NCBI RefSeq assembly: GCF_037975245.1
Contig: NC_092575.1
Coordinates: 10,570,001-10,634,000 of the forward strand
DNA: 64,000 bases
Reading direction: 5' to 3'
Origin: Apostichopus japonicus
Lineage: Eukaryota; Echinodermata; Holothuroidea; Aspidochirotida; Stichopodidae
Shown: piece by piece, positions 1 to 14,100 of the stretch
Layout: each line of letters starts with the position of its first letter
Position numbering within the stretch: the stretch's first letter is position 1
Notes under the pieces: model-generated
Database searches by the model: none
What the model saw: the letters and a program-made list of their open reading frames with translations, nothing else
Told to the model about the DNA's origin: nothing
Program-made: the position numbers and the translations under genes

Positions 1-1490
1 TGCCTAGCTGTATATTTGCAATTGTGAACTCGACTCGAGTAATTGATTTTTCTTGTTTATTAATTTTGTGGAATCCTCGTTTGTTGTAGGAACTATAAAA
101 GGGGAGGGGGGGGGGGCTATAGAGGGAAGCATCCCTTTACTTGACGGTGACAAATTGCCCAAAAAAAAACAACTACTTTTTGTCACTTCTTCACTGTTAA
201 CATGTGAACACAAACATTACAAATTTGCATGGCCTTACAAACTTACTGCACTAGCTCCACCCCCCTCCCCCCAGTTCACCAGCATGGAACTCTGGGACAA
301 CTTTTCGTATCACTTTTCTGAGCTAATTGAGCCAAAAGCAGGCAATATATTTGATACAACCAGTTTGGTAATGCTCTGAGATGGGGGACAGCTGTTTAGC
401 CATATATTAACATGTACTGATAAATATGAGATTAGTTGATCTGAATTAAGTTTATATGGTTACCATGCAAAACAAAATATGAAAAAGTTCTTGGTCATTT
501 TAACATATCTAGCCAATTTTTCTTGGCTTCACTTCAGTCCTTTAAAAGGGATACTGAAGCTGCAAGTCAAACACAAAACCAAAAATTGGGTGAAAGGGAC
601 TTATTGGTAGAGCTTCCATGTTTATTTTATTGTTCAACTGCCTGAGAAATATTCAGAATAATGAGTTTTCAAGATGTTTTGTTTTTGATGATATTATAAT
701 ATTCCGTGGGGTGGTGTCAGACAGGGACTCATTTTACATCCATCTTTTCTTTGCTTCCTCCCAATACAGTTTGGAGTCGTCTTTGAATTCTGACTCGGTT
801 ATATAACTCATCATCTTTTAAGCAACTCAACAGTTGTTTCATATTTCTCGAGTTATACAGTGTTACCATTATGGTTGACATATACCGAGAACAATTCACG
901 GTGCAATTTTTGAACGCCAAAATTAAATAATTTCAGTATTTCACTGTATCTCAGTAACGACACAAACTATAAAAGCTGGGAGTTGGTCCAGTCAGTTTTC
1001 ATTTGTATTCACTTTATTATAATCTAACAGTTTGAACCAGTTCTTCTTTGGCAAGCATATTTATGGAGCCATTTTCTTCTTCTTGGTTTAATGATGAGAT
1101 GTGTCTAACTATGTAGTAAATAAAGTGATGGGAATTTAAGAGTTAATAGTAGATTGGATAAACCAACATTCGCTCTTCAAAATTAGTTGGTTCAGGTGGG
1201 GAAAGTTTTTTTTTCTTTTTTTGGGGGTAAGGGTGGAGGGGGGGGGGTCTGAGGGAGATAATGAGTGAAAACTTACGGGCAAAATGTGGAAAATTATGCT
1301 GTGATGCATTTTGAAACTTTCAGGCATTTTACTCTGTTTCAATTGATACTTGAATATTGTGAGAACAGAGATTATATCAGTCTTTGAAAAATACAGCAAC
1401 CAGGAATAATAAAGTTGTCCTTTGTCCAGTTTACTTTATTTTTGGCATTTAGAATGGTATAACCTGTTTATTATGCAAGTGTGCCTATAA
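1..1490. other. No gene seen
   Basis: AT-rich DNA with isolated G- and C-runs. Short frames show no conserved motif. Confidence 0.6.
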
Positions 1491-1794
1491 CAGTGGCGTG
1501 CACAAAGGGCAGGGTGGGGAAGGTCCCCTTACCTCCACCAGTCAGGGGAAGAAACAGCTAGCTTGGGCTATTTATTAGCACCACCTTGCATTTAGACCTA
1601 ATTATAGCCCTAATTTATTGTCTAAATATGTATCAGAAAGAAAGAAGTGTCACAGACATTTCTAGCCACACTAAGTTAAAGAGTAGAAATCCAACAATTT
1701 CCAACACTTTCTGGTGCTGTAGCAATTTTATGTGCAAGCCACTGTACTCAGGACCAACACATCCTGTAATGACCTGTGCAATGATACCCTATCA

Positions 1795-2081
1795 CAGGGT
1801 TTCCCAAACTTTATCCCCCCACGAACTCCCTGTGGATGTCAGAGTTGTCCACGAACCCCCAACTTTTCGAGCCACAATCTGAGTCATTATTATACTATAA
1901 TACGCATAACAGTGCTTCGTAAAAGATCAAGTTCATAATGTAATATTGTAATGAATAAAACCAAGAGATGAACAAATATTTATTTGGAAATTTCAAGATC
2001 AGATAACGAATTGTATCAAACACCCTGGGATGGACTCATGCACCCCTTGGGGGTTCATGCACATGGGTTAGGGAACCCTTA
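1795..2081. mobile_element. hAT-like MITE, 287 bp, with exact 8-bp target duplication
   Basis: The left end CAGGGTTTCCCAAACTT and the reverse complement of the right end TAAGGGTTCCCTAACCC are imperfect inverted ends. Both sides are flanked by CCCTATCA (1787-1794 and 2082-2089), an exact 8-bp duplication as hAT transposases make. No coding capacity. Confidence 0.85.
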
Positions 2082-2657
2082 CCCTATCAGAACAAGGATC
2101 TGGGAACAGTATAAATTCTCCTAATATCAAATGCTTCTTATGGGTTTAGAGTTACTCCGAATGTTTCAAAACCTGTTGCTTTGACCAAAACTGACAATTT
2201 TGCTTTTTACTGGCATCCTAAGAAATCAAAACACAAAAGTTCCAAGGTTTGATCAACTTTTGAGAGTATTATGCAAGGAAAGTAGTTTATATCCTAATGT
2301 TAATGGTGAGGTAGTAAGAGGTAGGGTAATGTATAACACTCATTAAAAGGTAATTTGAAGACTTAATTGTCCTATAGCAGTAACTTTAGAATATGTCATA
2401 CACTAATTTCCATTTAGGGTAAAGATTCATTTTGCTATAGTAAATTTGCCCCAAATGTTGGTGTTGTGATAGTCAGGTATACACCTGATGACATAATCTA
2501 CTACTTTTATTCCCCAACCCTCATCAGGGGCAACGAAGTTTGGCAAGAAATTCAGAGGTTGGCAAATGAATCATATACGAATCATATAACCACGTGTTAT
2601 GTTAAATCTGTGGGACACCAAATTGTCCGCTGGAACTAACGAGGTAAACGACTTGAC

Positions 2658-3023
2658 AAAGGCATTGTAGACTCGCCCAAAACCGCATGCGGCCATCTGA
2701 AAAAGTTAACTTTCTGTTGCTTGCAAGTGACGTTTTGTGCGTGTCGCTACAAAATGCAGACAGTAATGAAACGTGATACCTTGTTATCTTTAGCTAGACC
2801 TGAGATGTCCATGGCTGTATCGTTTGTATACTGTGCTGTGGGTATTGACCACAGCTGTATGTACTGACTGTACACTAGTGTCTAATTACCGATGGTAGCA
2901 AGCTGTGTATGTATTTTCTGGGATTGATGGTGGTGTTTAACACTGCTGTAACACCTCATTCGAAACTAGGTCAGATTACCGGCATTAGACGTTTCTTTTT
3001 GCGCGAGTCTTTACACCCTTTAA
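2658..3023 (+). mobile_element. TTAA-type MITE, copy 1
   Basis: About 365 bp, nearly identical over its length to 45289-45655. Ends AAAGGCATTGTAGACTCGCCC and GCGAGTCTTTACACCCTTTAA form imperfect inverted repeats. TTAA is kept on the right only. No ORF. Confidence 0.8.
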
Positions 3024-5564
3024 TGGAAGTTTGTAACCATTAGTATGACTGGTACATGGCTTGTTTAGAGCGACTGAAAAGTTACCTGATTCAAAAACTC
3101 ACCATGAAAGTTGAAAGTTCACCAGAATTGCCACTGGATATACTACAAAGTCATATTAATGATGACTCATATCCAAGCTTCAACAAACATTTTACTGCCA
3201 CCACCTAAATATGATCTCTCTCTGAGACATCTGATTGTGTAATCTGAACTTTCCTTTTATTATCCAAGAGGATAGGACCTTCTGGTTAGTACAAGGGAAG
3301 AGGTGGCTACACTGATGATTATCAAAATAACCATTGAATCTAGGACTAGATCAGTTCCACTGGCATCATAATAGCTGTCTGCTGCCCTCTTTAGATCCGG
3401 CAACTCAGTCTGCTGCCCTCTCTAACTTGTTGTTCTCTAACAAAGCATTTATTAAAGTTTGCTGCCCTCTTACTAAAACTGATAGTCCAGTCTAGATGGA
3501 AATACACCAAAACAACAACAGAAATTACACCAAAAGTCATAATTCTTTGATATTTTCCAGATTAATTATTTTTTTCCAACTTGAAACCCTTCGTGCAACA
3601 TTTTAAATGGCAACAAAAATTCACAGAAAATTTTACTATTATTAATAGATGCAGGAAAATAACATAAATGTGACCATATATCTGAAACTCACTATGTACA
3701 GGAAAATAAAAAAGATCTTTAATGTATATATATATACAACAATTAAGCAGCATTTTACAATTAAATGAAACACAAATGAATACTAAAATATATATATGTA
3801 TATATGTATGTATATATATATATATAGTTACATATATATATATATATGCATATATATTTATGTGTTATCATCTGAACTCACCCATTACACTTTGTGAATT
3901 GAAAACAATACACTAGTTGATTGCAGCAAAGGAGTACAGAGCTGTTTAAACAGTGCACAGTACTGAATCTCAACAGGAGGCCTTCTTTCACAATGGACAA
4001 ATTGTCCATACTTTGTGTCTTTTTGACTAACAAGACTTGTTATTGAACAGAAAACTGTGATGACTAGTGTGGAACAAAAGAGAGTAAACAAGTAAAATCA
4101 GAGGATTAAAGAAATACTGGTGAATTGCTGGCAGGGTGCAGTAACAGCGCTTACCTAAAAGGTGTGTTTTAGAAGGACAATCTCCAATTGTGTGATTTTG
4201 TGAACCTTACTTAATAACAGACATACCAGGTACTTTCTAACGGAAATTAGTATTCTTTCGAAATCGTCCAAGACGGGGAATCATTTTCTCTTGATATACA
4301 GACAAAGTATCATCTCAGCAGTGCGTGACACTTTTGTCTCCGAGCTTTGCGTTCTTCGGTGCAGATCCAAGGCAAACTGGTCCTAAGAAAACTTTGGAAC
4401 ACTTTTCATAAAGTAGGGGGCACATCCAATCACAACTTTCATATTAATTTCAGCTTTTAAAATCCTCCAATCACAACTTTCATATTAAATTCAGCTTTTC
4501 AAAATTTAAATTTAAACTTCGAAATTGACTTTTTATTTTATGACATTGACGAGTTATCGGACTAACAATTACATAACGTATGCTATCCACACTACCTAGT
4601 GAACGAATGCATATATCTCATACAGATACAGCAGCTTCTTAATGTTAAATATCACCGGGTATAGGATTACCAAAAATTAATCTTTAATAACGGTAATATG
4701 CACTGAAATTGGTAAATTACAACCACAGAGAATCATGTAAAAAAAGAAAAGACTAAAAAGAAATAAAGAAAAAAGCAACCACTGAAAACAGGAAAAGTCT
4801 TGAAGATTAAAGCAGTTGGTCACATGATATCAGCTTGATCACAGAAGGTCAAGAAGAGCAATATAAAAATAATTTTTTTGAAGTCCCATTATGTAATCTT
4901 AATGAGAAAATAGGATCGCATACGGGTAAATACACAGTGATCGTTCATATCTAAATTGGGCATCAAAGTTGCGATAGTTTTGGTGTCCCTGTTCCATTGT
5001 GATGTCATCAAAATATTTCTTCATAATTCTGTCGTACCTGTTTACTGAAACGTAACGGATGTACTTCAGCAAAAAACAGATACCTTATGAGACAGTATTA
5101 AGCTAACCTTTATAAAATGGTTGAACACTTGTAACACAAATAGTCAACCTAGTTTGTGTTGTGACTAGGGGACCCTCAAGAATGCCGCAAAAGAACCCAT
5201 TCTTTTATTGCGTGAATGCTAAAACACTGCAAACTATAAATCAGCAATTTTCATAAAGCAGACTTTGTAAGATTATTAAGATGCCCTAAAATGAGAGAGG
5301 TAAAAGATGGAGATATCTGACTAACAAGTCCACTAAATATTGGGGGAAAAAATGTACATAAAAAGGATTTTTTAAATCTTTTTTTGAAACTCTCCCTCTT
5401 TTTTAAAATATATAGTTCCAAATCTACAGCTTTTTGATAGCGTGAATACAAGTGCTCTACTAATGAAACCGCAAACCAAGATAAATACTAGATAAGATAT
5501 TGAATGGGATTGAAGAATGATCTATGATACAACAGTGCATATAAATGACTAGTGACGTACTGCT
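3024..5564. other. No gene seen
   Basis: Apart from the AT microsatellite, contains a 42-bp duplication (CCAATCACAACTTTCATATT at about 4418 and 4462). No exon was supported. Confidence 0.55.
3722..3861. repeat. AT-rich microsatellite
   Basis: TATATA and TATG repeats around an 80-bp less regular core. Confidence 0.9.
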
Positions 5565-6262
5565 ATCATCAATATGATGACACTGCATATGAAATACATG
5601 TAATGTGTTAATATCATCAATATCAGTTTGTGTTAGGACTAGGGTGCTGCTATCAATACAATACTGCATCAGTAGGCCAAATACAGTGTGCTGCTATCAT
5701 CAACACAACACTGCATCAACAATAGTAGTATGGTACAGTTATCATCAATACCATTTTGCACCAGGAGGAAGGATGCAGCTACCAATACCATACTACAACA
5801 GTTGGACTATTACAATGCATTCATTAACTTGGCACCGCACATCAACAGTAGGATGTGGCTATTAATATCATACTGCATCAGTAGGAACCACTACAGTGCT
5901 ACCATAAATAAGGCACTGCACCAACGGTAGTAGTAGGTGGTGCTATCATCAATAATATTTTGCACCAAGACTACCATGCAGCTTAATAAATAACACACTA
6001 CATCATCAGTACAAAGACTAAACTGATGCTATCATCAATTTAACATGGCCTCAACAGTAGGAGTAAGGTGGTGCTATCATCAATTTAACACAGCCTCTAG
6101 GAGTAAGGTGGTGCTACCATCAATACCATTTTGACTGTGATGCAGCTATGAGTACCACACTGCATCAGTAGTACTACTATAGTGCTGCGATCATCAATAT
6201 CACACTCCATCAACAATAGGAGTAAGTTGGACAGTGCTCTCTATCATCAATATGAACCTATC
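5565..6262. repeat. Diverged tandem array, about 45-60-bp unit
   Basis: Repeated blocks of GCTATCATCAAT(A/T), CACTGCATCA and CAGTAGGAGTAAGGTG with variable spacing, about a dozen copies. Frames across it are artefacts. Confidence 0.75.
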
Positions 6263-7254
6263 AGATCTCCTAAGGGTGATTTTCCATATGAGCTGCCTAC
6301 ACTGAAGACAACAGAAAGGTGCATAAGTGATTGCTAGCAATATCAGTGACACAGACACCCTCACCCTGATGATGACTACCGCCTTCTAAACTGAATGAAT
6401 ATTTTAATAACATTCTATTTAACCAAATGATATCAGTTTGATCCGAGGTATCACTAAAAATGGTTCTACCATCACCAAAACATCATAACCATCGTTAAAG
6501 CCTATAGCAGCAGCTCCTGTTTATCTGTTTGAGTGTCCAGAAATAAAAGTGAGCTAGTGGATACATTAATTCAATCAAAGGTTTGATAAGGTTATACTGC
6601 TGCCTAATCTAACTAGAAGGCTCTTATTTGGTAGCTTGCATACAATTCATCATAGAAAAACATTAAAATTACATTCTCCATTGTTCATGTTCTTGTTTTC
6701 ATTTTTTCCAAAAAAAAGAGAGAAAAGTAGCAATATCGAGATTAGATTTGACCCAAAAAAGAGACAGAATTTTCGTTTGATCACATGAAAGGTAATTCAA
6801 ACAAATTTTTGGTTTTAAGTTTAAGACTGTTCTGAGGTAAATAGTGCACACACCAAGCTTGTGAGGTTTTACTGATGACAACCTCGGTTTAAGTAACTAT
6901 GAAATGTCTAACCTACAAACACCATCATAACAATAAAAACACATATCCTATAAAAAGGTTCACAATCTAATCATGCAGTGTGAAAGAAAGTCCAAAGACT
7001 GAAGCCAAGAATTGTATTTCAAACACAAAGAGCTAATTGAGGTACATTTTACTTTTTTTAACTTGAACGGCTTAATTTCAATGTTAGTTCATTAATATTT
7101 TTCGGCATTTAAGAATGTGAAATGTTGTGACCTTTGGTTTTGGACGAGTTAAACCTGAGAGGAACATGTGCTGAGTGGCTTTGAGTGAACCTCTTCGCCT
7201 GAAGGTCAGGCAGTCTGACCATTTCATCCTGAGGTATTGAAGATGTTTATGTAC

Positions 7255-7337
7255 ACATTGTAACTGGTTACAACTGGTTGCAACTGGTAACAACTGGTAA
7301 CAACTGGTTGTAACTGGTAACAACAGGTTGTAACTGG
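7255..7337. repeat. 10-bp tandem repeat
   Basis: About eight copies of AACTGGT(T/A)(A/G)C/T. Confidence 0.85.
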
Positions 7338-7421
7338 ATACCTAATATACTTGAAAGTCAATACTCTTTTTGACTTTGTTCAACGTTGGCAAAGACCTGT
7401 ACGCAGCATGGAAAATGTTTC

Positions 7422-7487
7422 TAACAGTGGTGTGTGCCAAATGAAGACAGAGGGTGGAGGGGGGGGGGGACAAATCTGCCACCACTG
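7422..7487. repeat. Short GT-rich foldback, CAGTGGTG ends
   Basis: Begins CAGTGGTGTGTGCCAAATGA, ends CACCACTG, with a G-run in the centre. Related ends CAGTGGCGTGCACAAAG occur at 1492 (plus) and 19023 (minus). Confidence 0.5.
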
Positions 7488-8087
7488 AAAGAGAAAAGAT
7501 TATTCCCATAAGTTTTATAATTTTCCTTTGACATGACACCCACTGCAATGATCAAAGCGTTTCTTTTCTGACCGTAGCAGCTCGACTCTCCAAAGAACTT
7601 AAAAAAAAAGTGTTTCAAAAATGTTAAGTGCACCTCCATTAATAAAAAGTAAGTTGACTCCAGCGGCACTTGAGTGACTTTGGCATCGAATCCATATCTT
7701 TACATTCTAGATATGTAGTCCCCTATCTTCCATGTGGGGATAAAGGCTGTGAATTAGAAAAGAATGTAAACAACACAGGTTAATATTGTTGACAGAATAT
7801 CAAGCAATTACCTTATAACACTATTCAACAGAAGAAAGGTAATGAATATAAGGTAATTGTTGATATGGTAACATCAGGGCATTCGGTTCAGTTACCTTTA
7901 AGATTGATAACAGTTCAAATGTTAGATGAATAGCTAGTGTTAGAAACAATTACCTTCAATACTGGTTTTGGTACACAGGTACTTAATATGAGGTAACTGA
8001 TGTTATTCTTATATTTCATGTTTTCATGTTTCTGTTGTTATCGATGTACCTTGCCATGACTTACCATATAAAGATACCATGGACTAG

Positions 8088-8093
8088 TTTATT
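8088..8093 (-). terminator. Candidate poly(A) signal of CUEDC1
   Basis: AATAAA on the minus strand, about 60 nt past the TAA stop at 8152. It would give a very short 3' UTR. The stop follows a strong donor-like GTGAGT that is read as codons V-S, so splicing to an unseen further exon is an alternative. Confidence 0.4.
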
Positions 8094-8151
8094 ATCACGT
8101 CACATCTAGAAAACCAATGAACAATGATAACAGTAAATGTGTAGGATGGTG

Positions 8152-11100
8152 TTAACTCACACTAAGGGAAGCATAAGTGTTTTCTTCGGCCTGTCTCTTG
8201 GCGTTATCGTGGAGTCTCCTCGGTTGTGCCATATCTGGTGGAGGACCACTGTGATGGGTAAGATTAGGCTCAGGTGAGTTACTGAAAGCTACTGTTAAGG
8301 AACAAGTTGCAAGTCTAGTCCTTGTGAACATATCGGTATAAATCCCACCAGAGTAGAGTAATAACATGGGGGTTCCAAATGAATGACTTAAAATCTTAAG
8401 CAGCTTGTTGCATTTAATTAATAAAACGGCATCGCTACATCAAAGGTAATCAGTTTTGCTCCAATCCGTACTCCCTCCCCCCCCCCCCAATGGTCAATCA
8501 CATATAAAATTCAGCAAGTTTTAACAGCCATTCTGAAACCATTGCCCATCTGAAACATTCAAATATCTATCTGAACACATCCTCACAATGTCTAGGAATA
8601 ACATAGAAAGGCAGAACCTCCAGAAAAGTTTTTATCTCTTTCAGTTTGCTCAAATTTTAAGATCAATATACTGCTGTGTGTAATAATGCAACAACCTAAC
8701 AATACATTTTGGGTGTGAAAGTTTATGCAACAAGCTAAGAATATATTTTGTGTACATAAGTCATGTACCAAAAATGCAATATGTTTTGTATGTGTAAGGC
8801 ATGCAACACGCTTACAATATATTTTTTGTGCATCTGGAATGCAACAAATTTTTAGTACATGTTGTATGTGTATTAAATGCAGCAAACTTACATTATATAT
8901 TGTTTGTGTAGTTTATGAAATAAGCTAACATTATACTGTGATTGTAACGCATGCCACAAAGCTCACAATACATATTGTGCATAATGCAACAAGCTAACAA
9001 GGTACTTTGTGTGAGTTAGTAATGTAACAAGCTAACAACATATTTTGTGCTTGTAAGCAACCCTTTTTCATTCCCCAGTGAATGAGGTCGCCAGGAGGAA
9101 AATCCTGTGGCGACTAGATCTTTATTTTTCCCAAATTCTGGTCGCCCAGAATGAAAATGTGATCGCCACTTTGATATGCTAAATATTAGTACAAAAAACA
9201 CTAGGCCTAGGCTCAACATCGAGTAGCATTACTGTCAGTACTGACTACACTAACGTTGAACTTTAAAGCTATTAGTTAGTACTGATGACAGTGGCTAGTA
9301 GTACATTTTGATTTTAAAATAATGACATAGGCTAAATGTATATTATTTTCTAACAAAATGGGTACGGTGAAAAATATCTTACTTTATGTTTTCATGTTCA
9401 ATTACGTAGGTGTAAGATAAGGTATAAAACCTTCCTCAATAATTTCTATTTGCTTTTGTTTCTTTCATTAACTTGTTAATAACTTCATATAATTAACATT
9501 ACTACTAACATCGCACTGCCGCCGCTGATTATGCTTGCTCTCCACGTCTATTGGATCAGACCATATAAATATCCAATTTAGCTCTTAAACAGTTATTACT
9601 ACTACTATCTAATATGCAGGCCCAGGGTTCGCATTAGCCGCTAGATTGCGCGATTCGCGCAATTTGATCGCATTTGGAATAAACGATTAAGAAAAAGCCA
9701 CTTGCGATTATTATTTTTAGTTATCCCGTCTATAACCCATAAACATCTCGTAAAATTCCTTGTCAGCCTTTCCTTCTATGAAATAAACGAATGAATAAAT
9801 AATAATTTCTTCCATATGGTAGCCTAACACCACACTAAGTCAATGGAAATCTAGCTAAGCCTCATCTGTTTATTCACTGAACTTGTGACGCAGTTATAAG
9901 ATATCTATGGAATACTTTCATTATTGCTGTTACGTTCGACCACATGGTTGCCTAACATCACACTAAGTCAATGGGGTAATCTAGCCTAGCCGTCTGTTTA
10001 TTAGCTGATATTGTGACGCAGTTATAAGATATCCATGGAATACTTTCGTTATTGCTGTTATCTTCGACCACATGGTAGCCTAACACCACAATAAGTCAAT
10101 GAGAAATCTGCCTAACCATCGGTTTGCCAAAACAAATCACACTTTGCGTAGGATTCGAGTAATAAATTAGAAACCGGTAGTACCGCGTCGGGGGGGTACC
10201 TTTGTTATTTTTGTAAAGCATTGGTGAAATTTTCAGTTGCAAAAACTGATCGCCACAGTATTATAGGGCTGGTGACTAGCATTAATTTTTCCAGAAATTC
10301 TCATCGCCAGCCGAGAATGTTCGTCGCCAATGCCACCATGGCGACCGTAATGAAAAAGGGTTGCTTGTAAGTATATATGCGTTAATACACAGGAGATGTT
10401 ACAAACGCAACAAGCAAAATTAACTTTGCTCTGCCCTTAAAGAGATCAGATGTTTAGTTTCATACTCACACAGGTAAATCATTTAAAAGCAACTGTGATA
10501 CATTTAAGACTCCACTTGTCCTTTGCGAATAAAAGCCGCGACCAGTTCATACAAAGCCACTTGTAACGAAGACAATGTAAAGACCAAGTAGTGCCACGGT
10601 TGTGTGTTGACATCAAACAGGGAATGACAGTAACACAAAGCATGGTAAAGGGGTCATATGCCTGTGCATTTCACAACAATTTAACTTTAACTACAGGTGG
10701 ATGTGACCCAGTTTGTAATATAAGTACTTTTGTCAAACTGATTTGGTAACACTTAAGACACTCAGTGTGTTTCACGTTGAAGGAAACTAGCTAAGAAGCG
10801 AAAAAATAAAGACGCAAATCGATGTGACCGCTCTATAAAAGGATACACTTTAGCAGACTTTCTCTTCTTTTTATTAAATTTCTTGGCAATTGTTGAAAGC
10901 TTGGTCTTGGTCGCTGTGTAGAAGGAAGAAACAAAATTAAACCCTGATTTTCCTTAACGAGATGACATATTCAGGAACTGTCATGTAAAAGCAGCACCTG
11001 CTTATTCACATTAAATCAACCTCCTTCAAACAAACAGAGGGCTTCTTTCAGAGTAATTCTAGAAAGCAAGCAATTTTTATACAATTCCCAGAGCACTTTC

Positions 11101-14100
11101 TATGATTAGTCTAAGTCTGTAAATTGTGGAGGAAGGCACTATTCCTAAATTAGATAGTAACTATGCAACAAAATATACTGCAATCATGTAAACTGTTCTA
11201 CCTAATAGCAAAATTACTATTACACTGGGCAAATTGGTACACAAATGAAAATACCAATATAACAGCTTTGTACAAAGAACGATAATATTTTCATCACTGC
11301 ATGAGGACCGACAAAAGACATTTAAAACATCTTTTAACCTTTGATGCAAACATTTGTGAATGCTAAATTACTGCCTGTTTTCTGTTCCAAAATTTGATGT
11401 GAACAGTCAATTACTGTACTGTAACATACACACACACACACTGTGTAATGCATTGTGGTTACTACAGGAATATGCTAATAAACAAAAACCTGGCAGCTTT
11501 CCATGGGATTCCCTTTCCTGACAGTGAAAAACTCATGAAAATTAATATTATACAATGCTTCCATGATAAACCAGATTGTAAGTTACCCTGCATAATATGT
11601 GTGTGTATATACACACACACTGTATAATGCATTGTGGTTACTGCAGGATTATGCTAATAAACAAACACCTGACAGCTTTCAATGGGATTTCCTTTCCTGA
11701 CAGTGAAAAACTCATGAAAATTCATATTTTACAATGCTTCCAATGATAAACGAGATTTTTAGTTGCCACTGCATAAAATGCAGTCATTCTCTATTAGCCT
11801 CAAGTAAACACTTTCATACTAAAGGGACAAATATATTTGAAATATGCCGGCAGCGACAACTGTGAAAAGTGGTTATTCCAATATCGATTAGCATTTTCCC
11901 AAAACATGATATCAATTATGCAAATGAGATGCCCAGTACATTCCTACTTATAAGAGAGAGCTGTTCAAATGGGAATGCTTGGGACTGATTATGTTTTCAT
12001 TTGGTGACAGAAATAATCTGTCTTGGTGGAATAAGGAAACATAAGTAAGATGTCTTACATTTTCCCATATGGGGGAGTTTACTTCTGACATCCTCGTTAT
12101 CTACCAGGGCCCCCACTTCAGGAGCCCCACCCGAGGCTCCTCCAACTGCACCTTGAGGTTCTGCATTGGTATTCTGGGTAGCTTGTAGAGCGTTGCGATA
12201 ATCTGTCGACGGAAAAAAAAACATTAAAATTTTGCTGAACTAAAAATCTTTGTGAAGCTCTGATAAGAAAAGTTATGACCTCTGAGGCTGTCTCACAGAA
12301 ACATATATAGATTGAAACTGTGTTTAAATCTCTCTGACTCACAGAAACATATATGGAATGAGACTGTGTTTAAATCTCTCTGACTCACAGAAACATATAT
12401 AGATTGAAACTGTTTAAAGCTCTCTGACTCACAGAAACATATATAGAATGAGACTGTGCTTAAAGCTCTCTGACTCACAGAAACATATATAGAATGAGAC
12501 TGTGTTTAAAGCTCTCTGACTCACAGAAACATATATAGAATTAAACTGTGTTTAAAGCTCTCTGACTCACAGAAACATATACAGATTGAGAATGCGTTTA
12601 AAGCTCTCTGACTCACAGAAACATATATAGAATGAAACTGTGTTTAAAGCTCTCTGACTCACAGAAACATATATAGAATTAAACTGTGTTTAAATATCTC
12701 TGACTCACAGAAACATATATAGAATGAAACTGTGTTTAAAGCTCTCTGACTCACAGAAACATATACAGATTGAGAATGTGTTTAAAGCTCTCTGACTCAC
12801 AGAAACATATATAGAATGAGACTGTGTTTAAAGCTCTCTGACTCACAGAAACATATACAGATTGAGAATGTGTTTAAAGCTTTCTGACACACAGAAACAT
12901 ATATAGAATGAAACTGTGTTTAAAGCTCTCTGACTCACAGAAACATATATAGAATTAAACTGTGTTTAAATCTCTCTGTCTCACAGAAACATATATACAA
13001 TGAGACTGTGTTTATAGCTCTCTGACTCACAGAAACATATATAGAATGAAACTGTTTAAAGCTCTCTGACACACAGAACATATACAGAATTAAACTGTGT
13101 TTAAAGCTCTCTGACACACAGAACATATATAGAATGAGACTGTGTTTAAAGCTCTCTGTCTCACAGAAACATATATAGAATGAGACTGTGTTTATAGCTC
13201 TCTGACACACAGAAACATATATAGAATGAAACTGTGTTTAAAGCTCTCTGACTCACAGAAACATATATAGAATGAAACTGTGTTTAAAGCTCTCTGACTC
13301 ACAGAAACATATATAGAATGAGACTGTGTTTAAAGCTCTCTGACTCACAGAAACATATATAGAATGAGACTGTGTTTATAGCTCTCTGACACACAGAAAC
13401 ATATATGGAATGAGACTGTGTTTATAGCTCTCTGACTCACAGAAACATATACAGATTGAGAATGTGTTTAAAGCTCTCTGACTCACAGAAACATATATAG
13501 GATGACACTGTGTTTATAGCTCTCTGACTCACAGAAACATATTTATAGGATGAAACTGTGTTTAAAGCTCTCTGACTCACAGAAACATATATAGAATGAA
13601 ACTGTGTTTAAAGCTCTCTGACTCACAGAAACATATGTAGAATGAAACTGAGAATGTGTTTAAAGCTCTCTGACTCACAGAAACATATATAGAATGAAAC
13701 TGTGTTTAAAGCTCTCTGACTCACAGAAACATATATAGAATTAAACTGTGTTAAATCTCTCTGACTTACAGAAACATATATTGAATGAGGCCATGTTTAA
13801 AGCTCTCGGTTGGAGGATATTTCCATATTTGACGTTTAACCAGATTCACTCAAGCTGTAAGTGCAATGGTTTGGTCCAAATCTATTTAAGTTCTTCTTTG
13901 ACCCTGAGACACTGCCATTAGTAGGCTATCTATTAGTATGTTAGGGACATCTAATGGGGAAGAGAGTGGAAGATTTTAATCAGGTGTTTTTTATTAAAAC
14001 AAAAGTTTTAAGATTTGTTACATCTGCTGTGACATGAACAGAACAAAGATTATCCATGTACTTTCTAATAAACAATATTTGATGGCAAAATAATGTACTC

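Larger units (their letters stand above)
6263..8087. other. No gene seen, presumably 3' of CUEDC1
   Basis: Contains only the short repeats listed separately. No further CUEDC1 exon recognised. Confidence 0.5.

Noticed and set aside
12118-13210. Several minus-strand ORFs with SQRALSTVSFYICF-type repeats
   Set aside because: They are translations of the 46-bp minisatellite; the frame shifts from unit to unit and there is no start context or splice support.
12283-13808. CRISPR-like array of regular repeats
   Set aside because: Units are contiguous without unique spacers and lie in an animal intron; it is a minisatellite.
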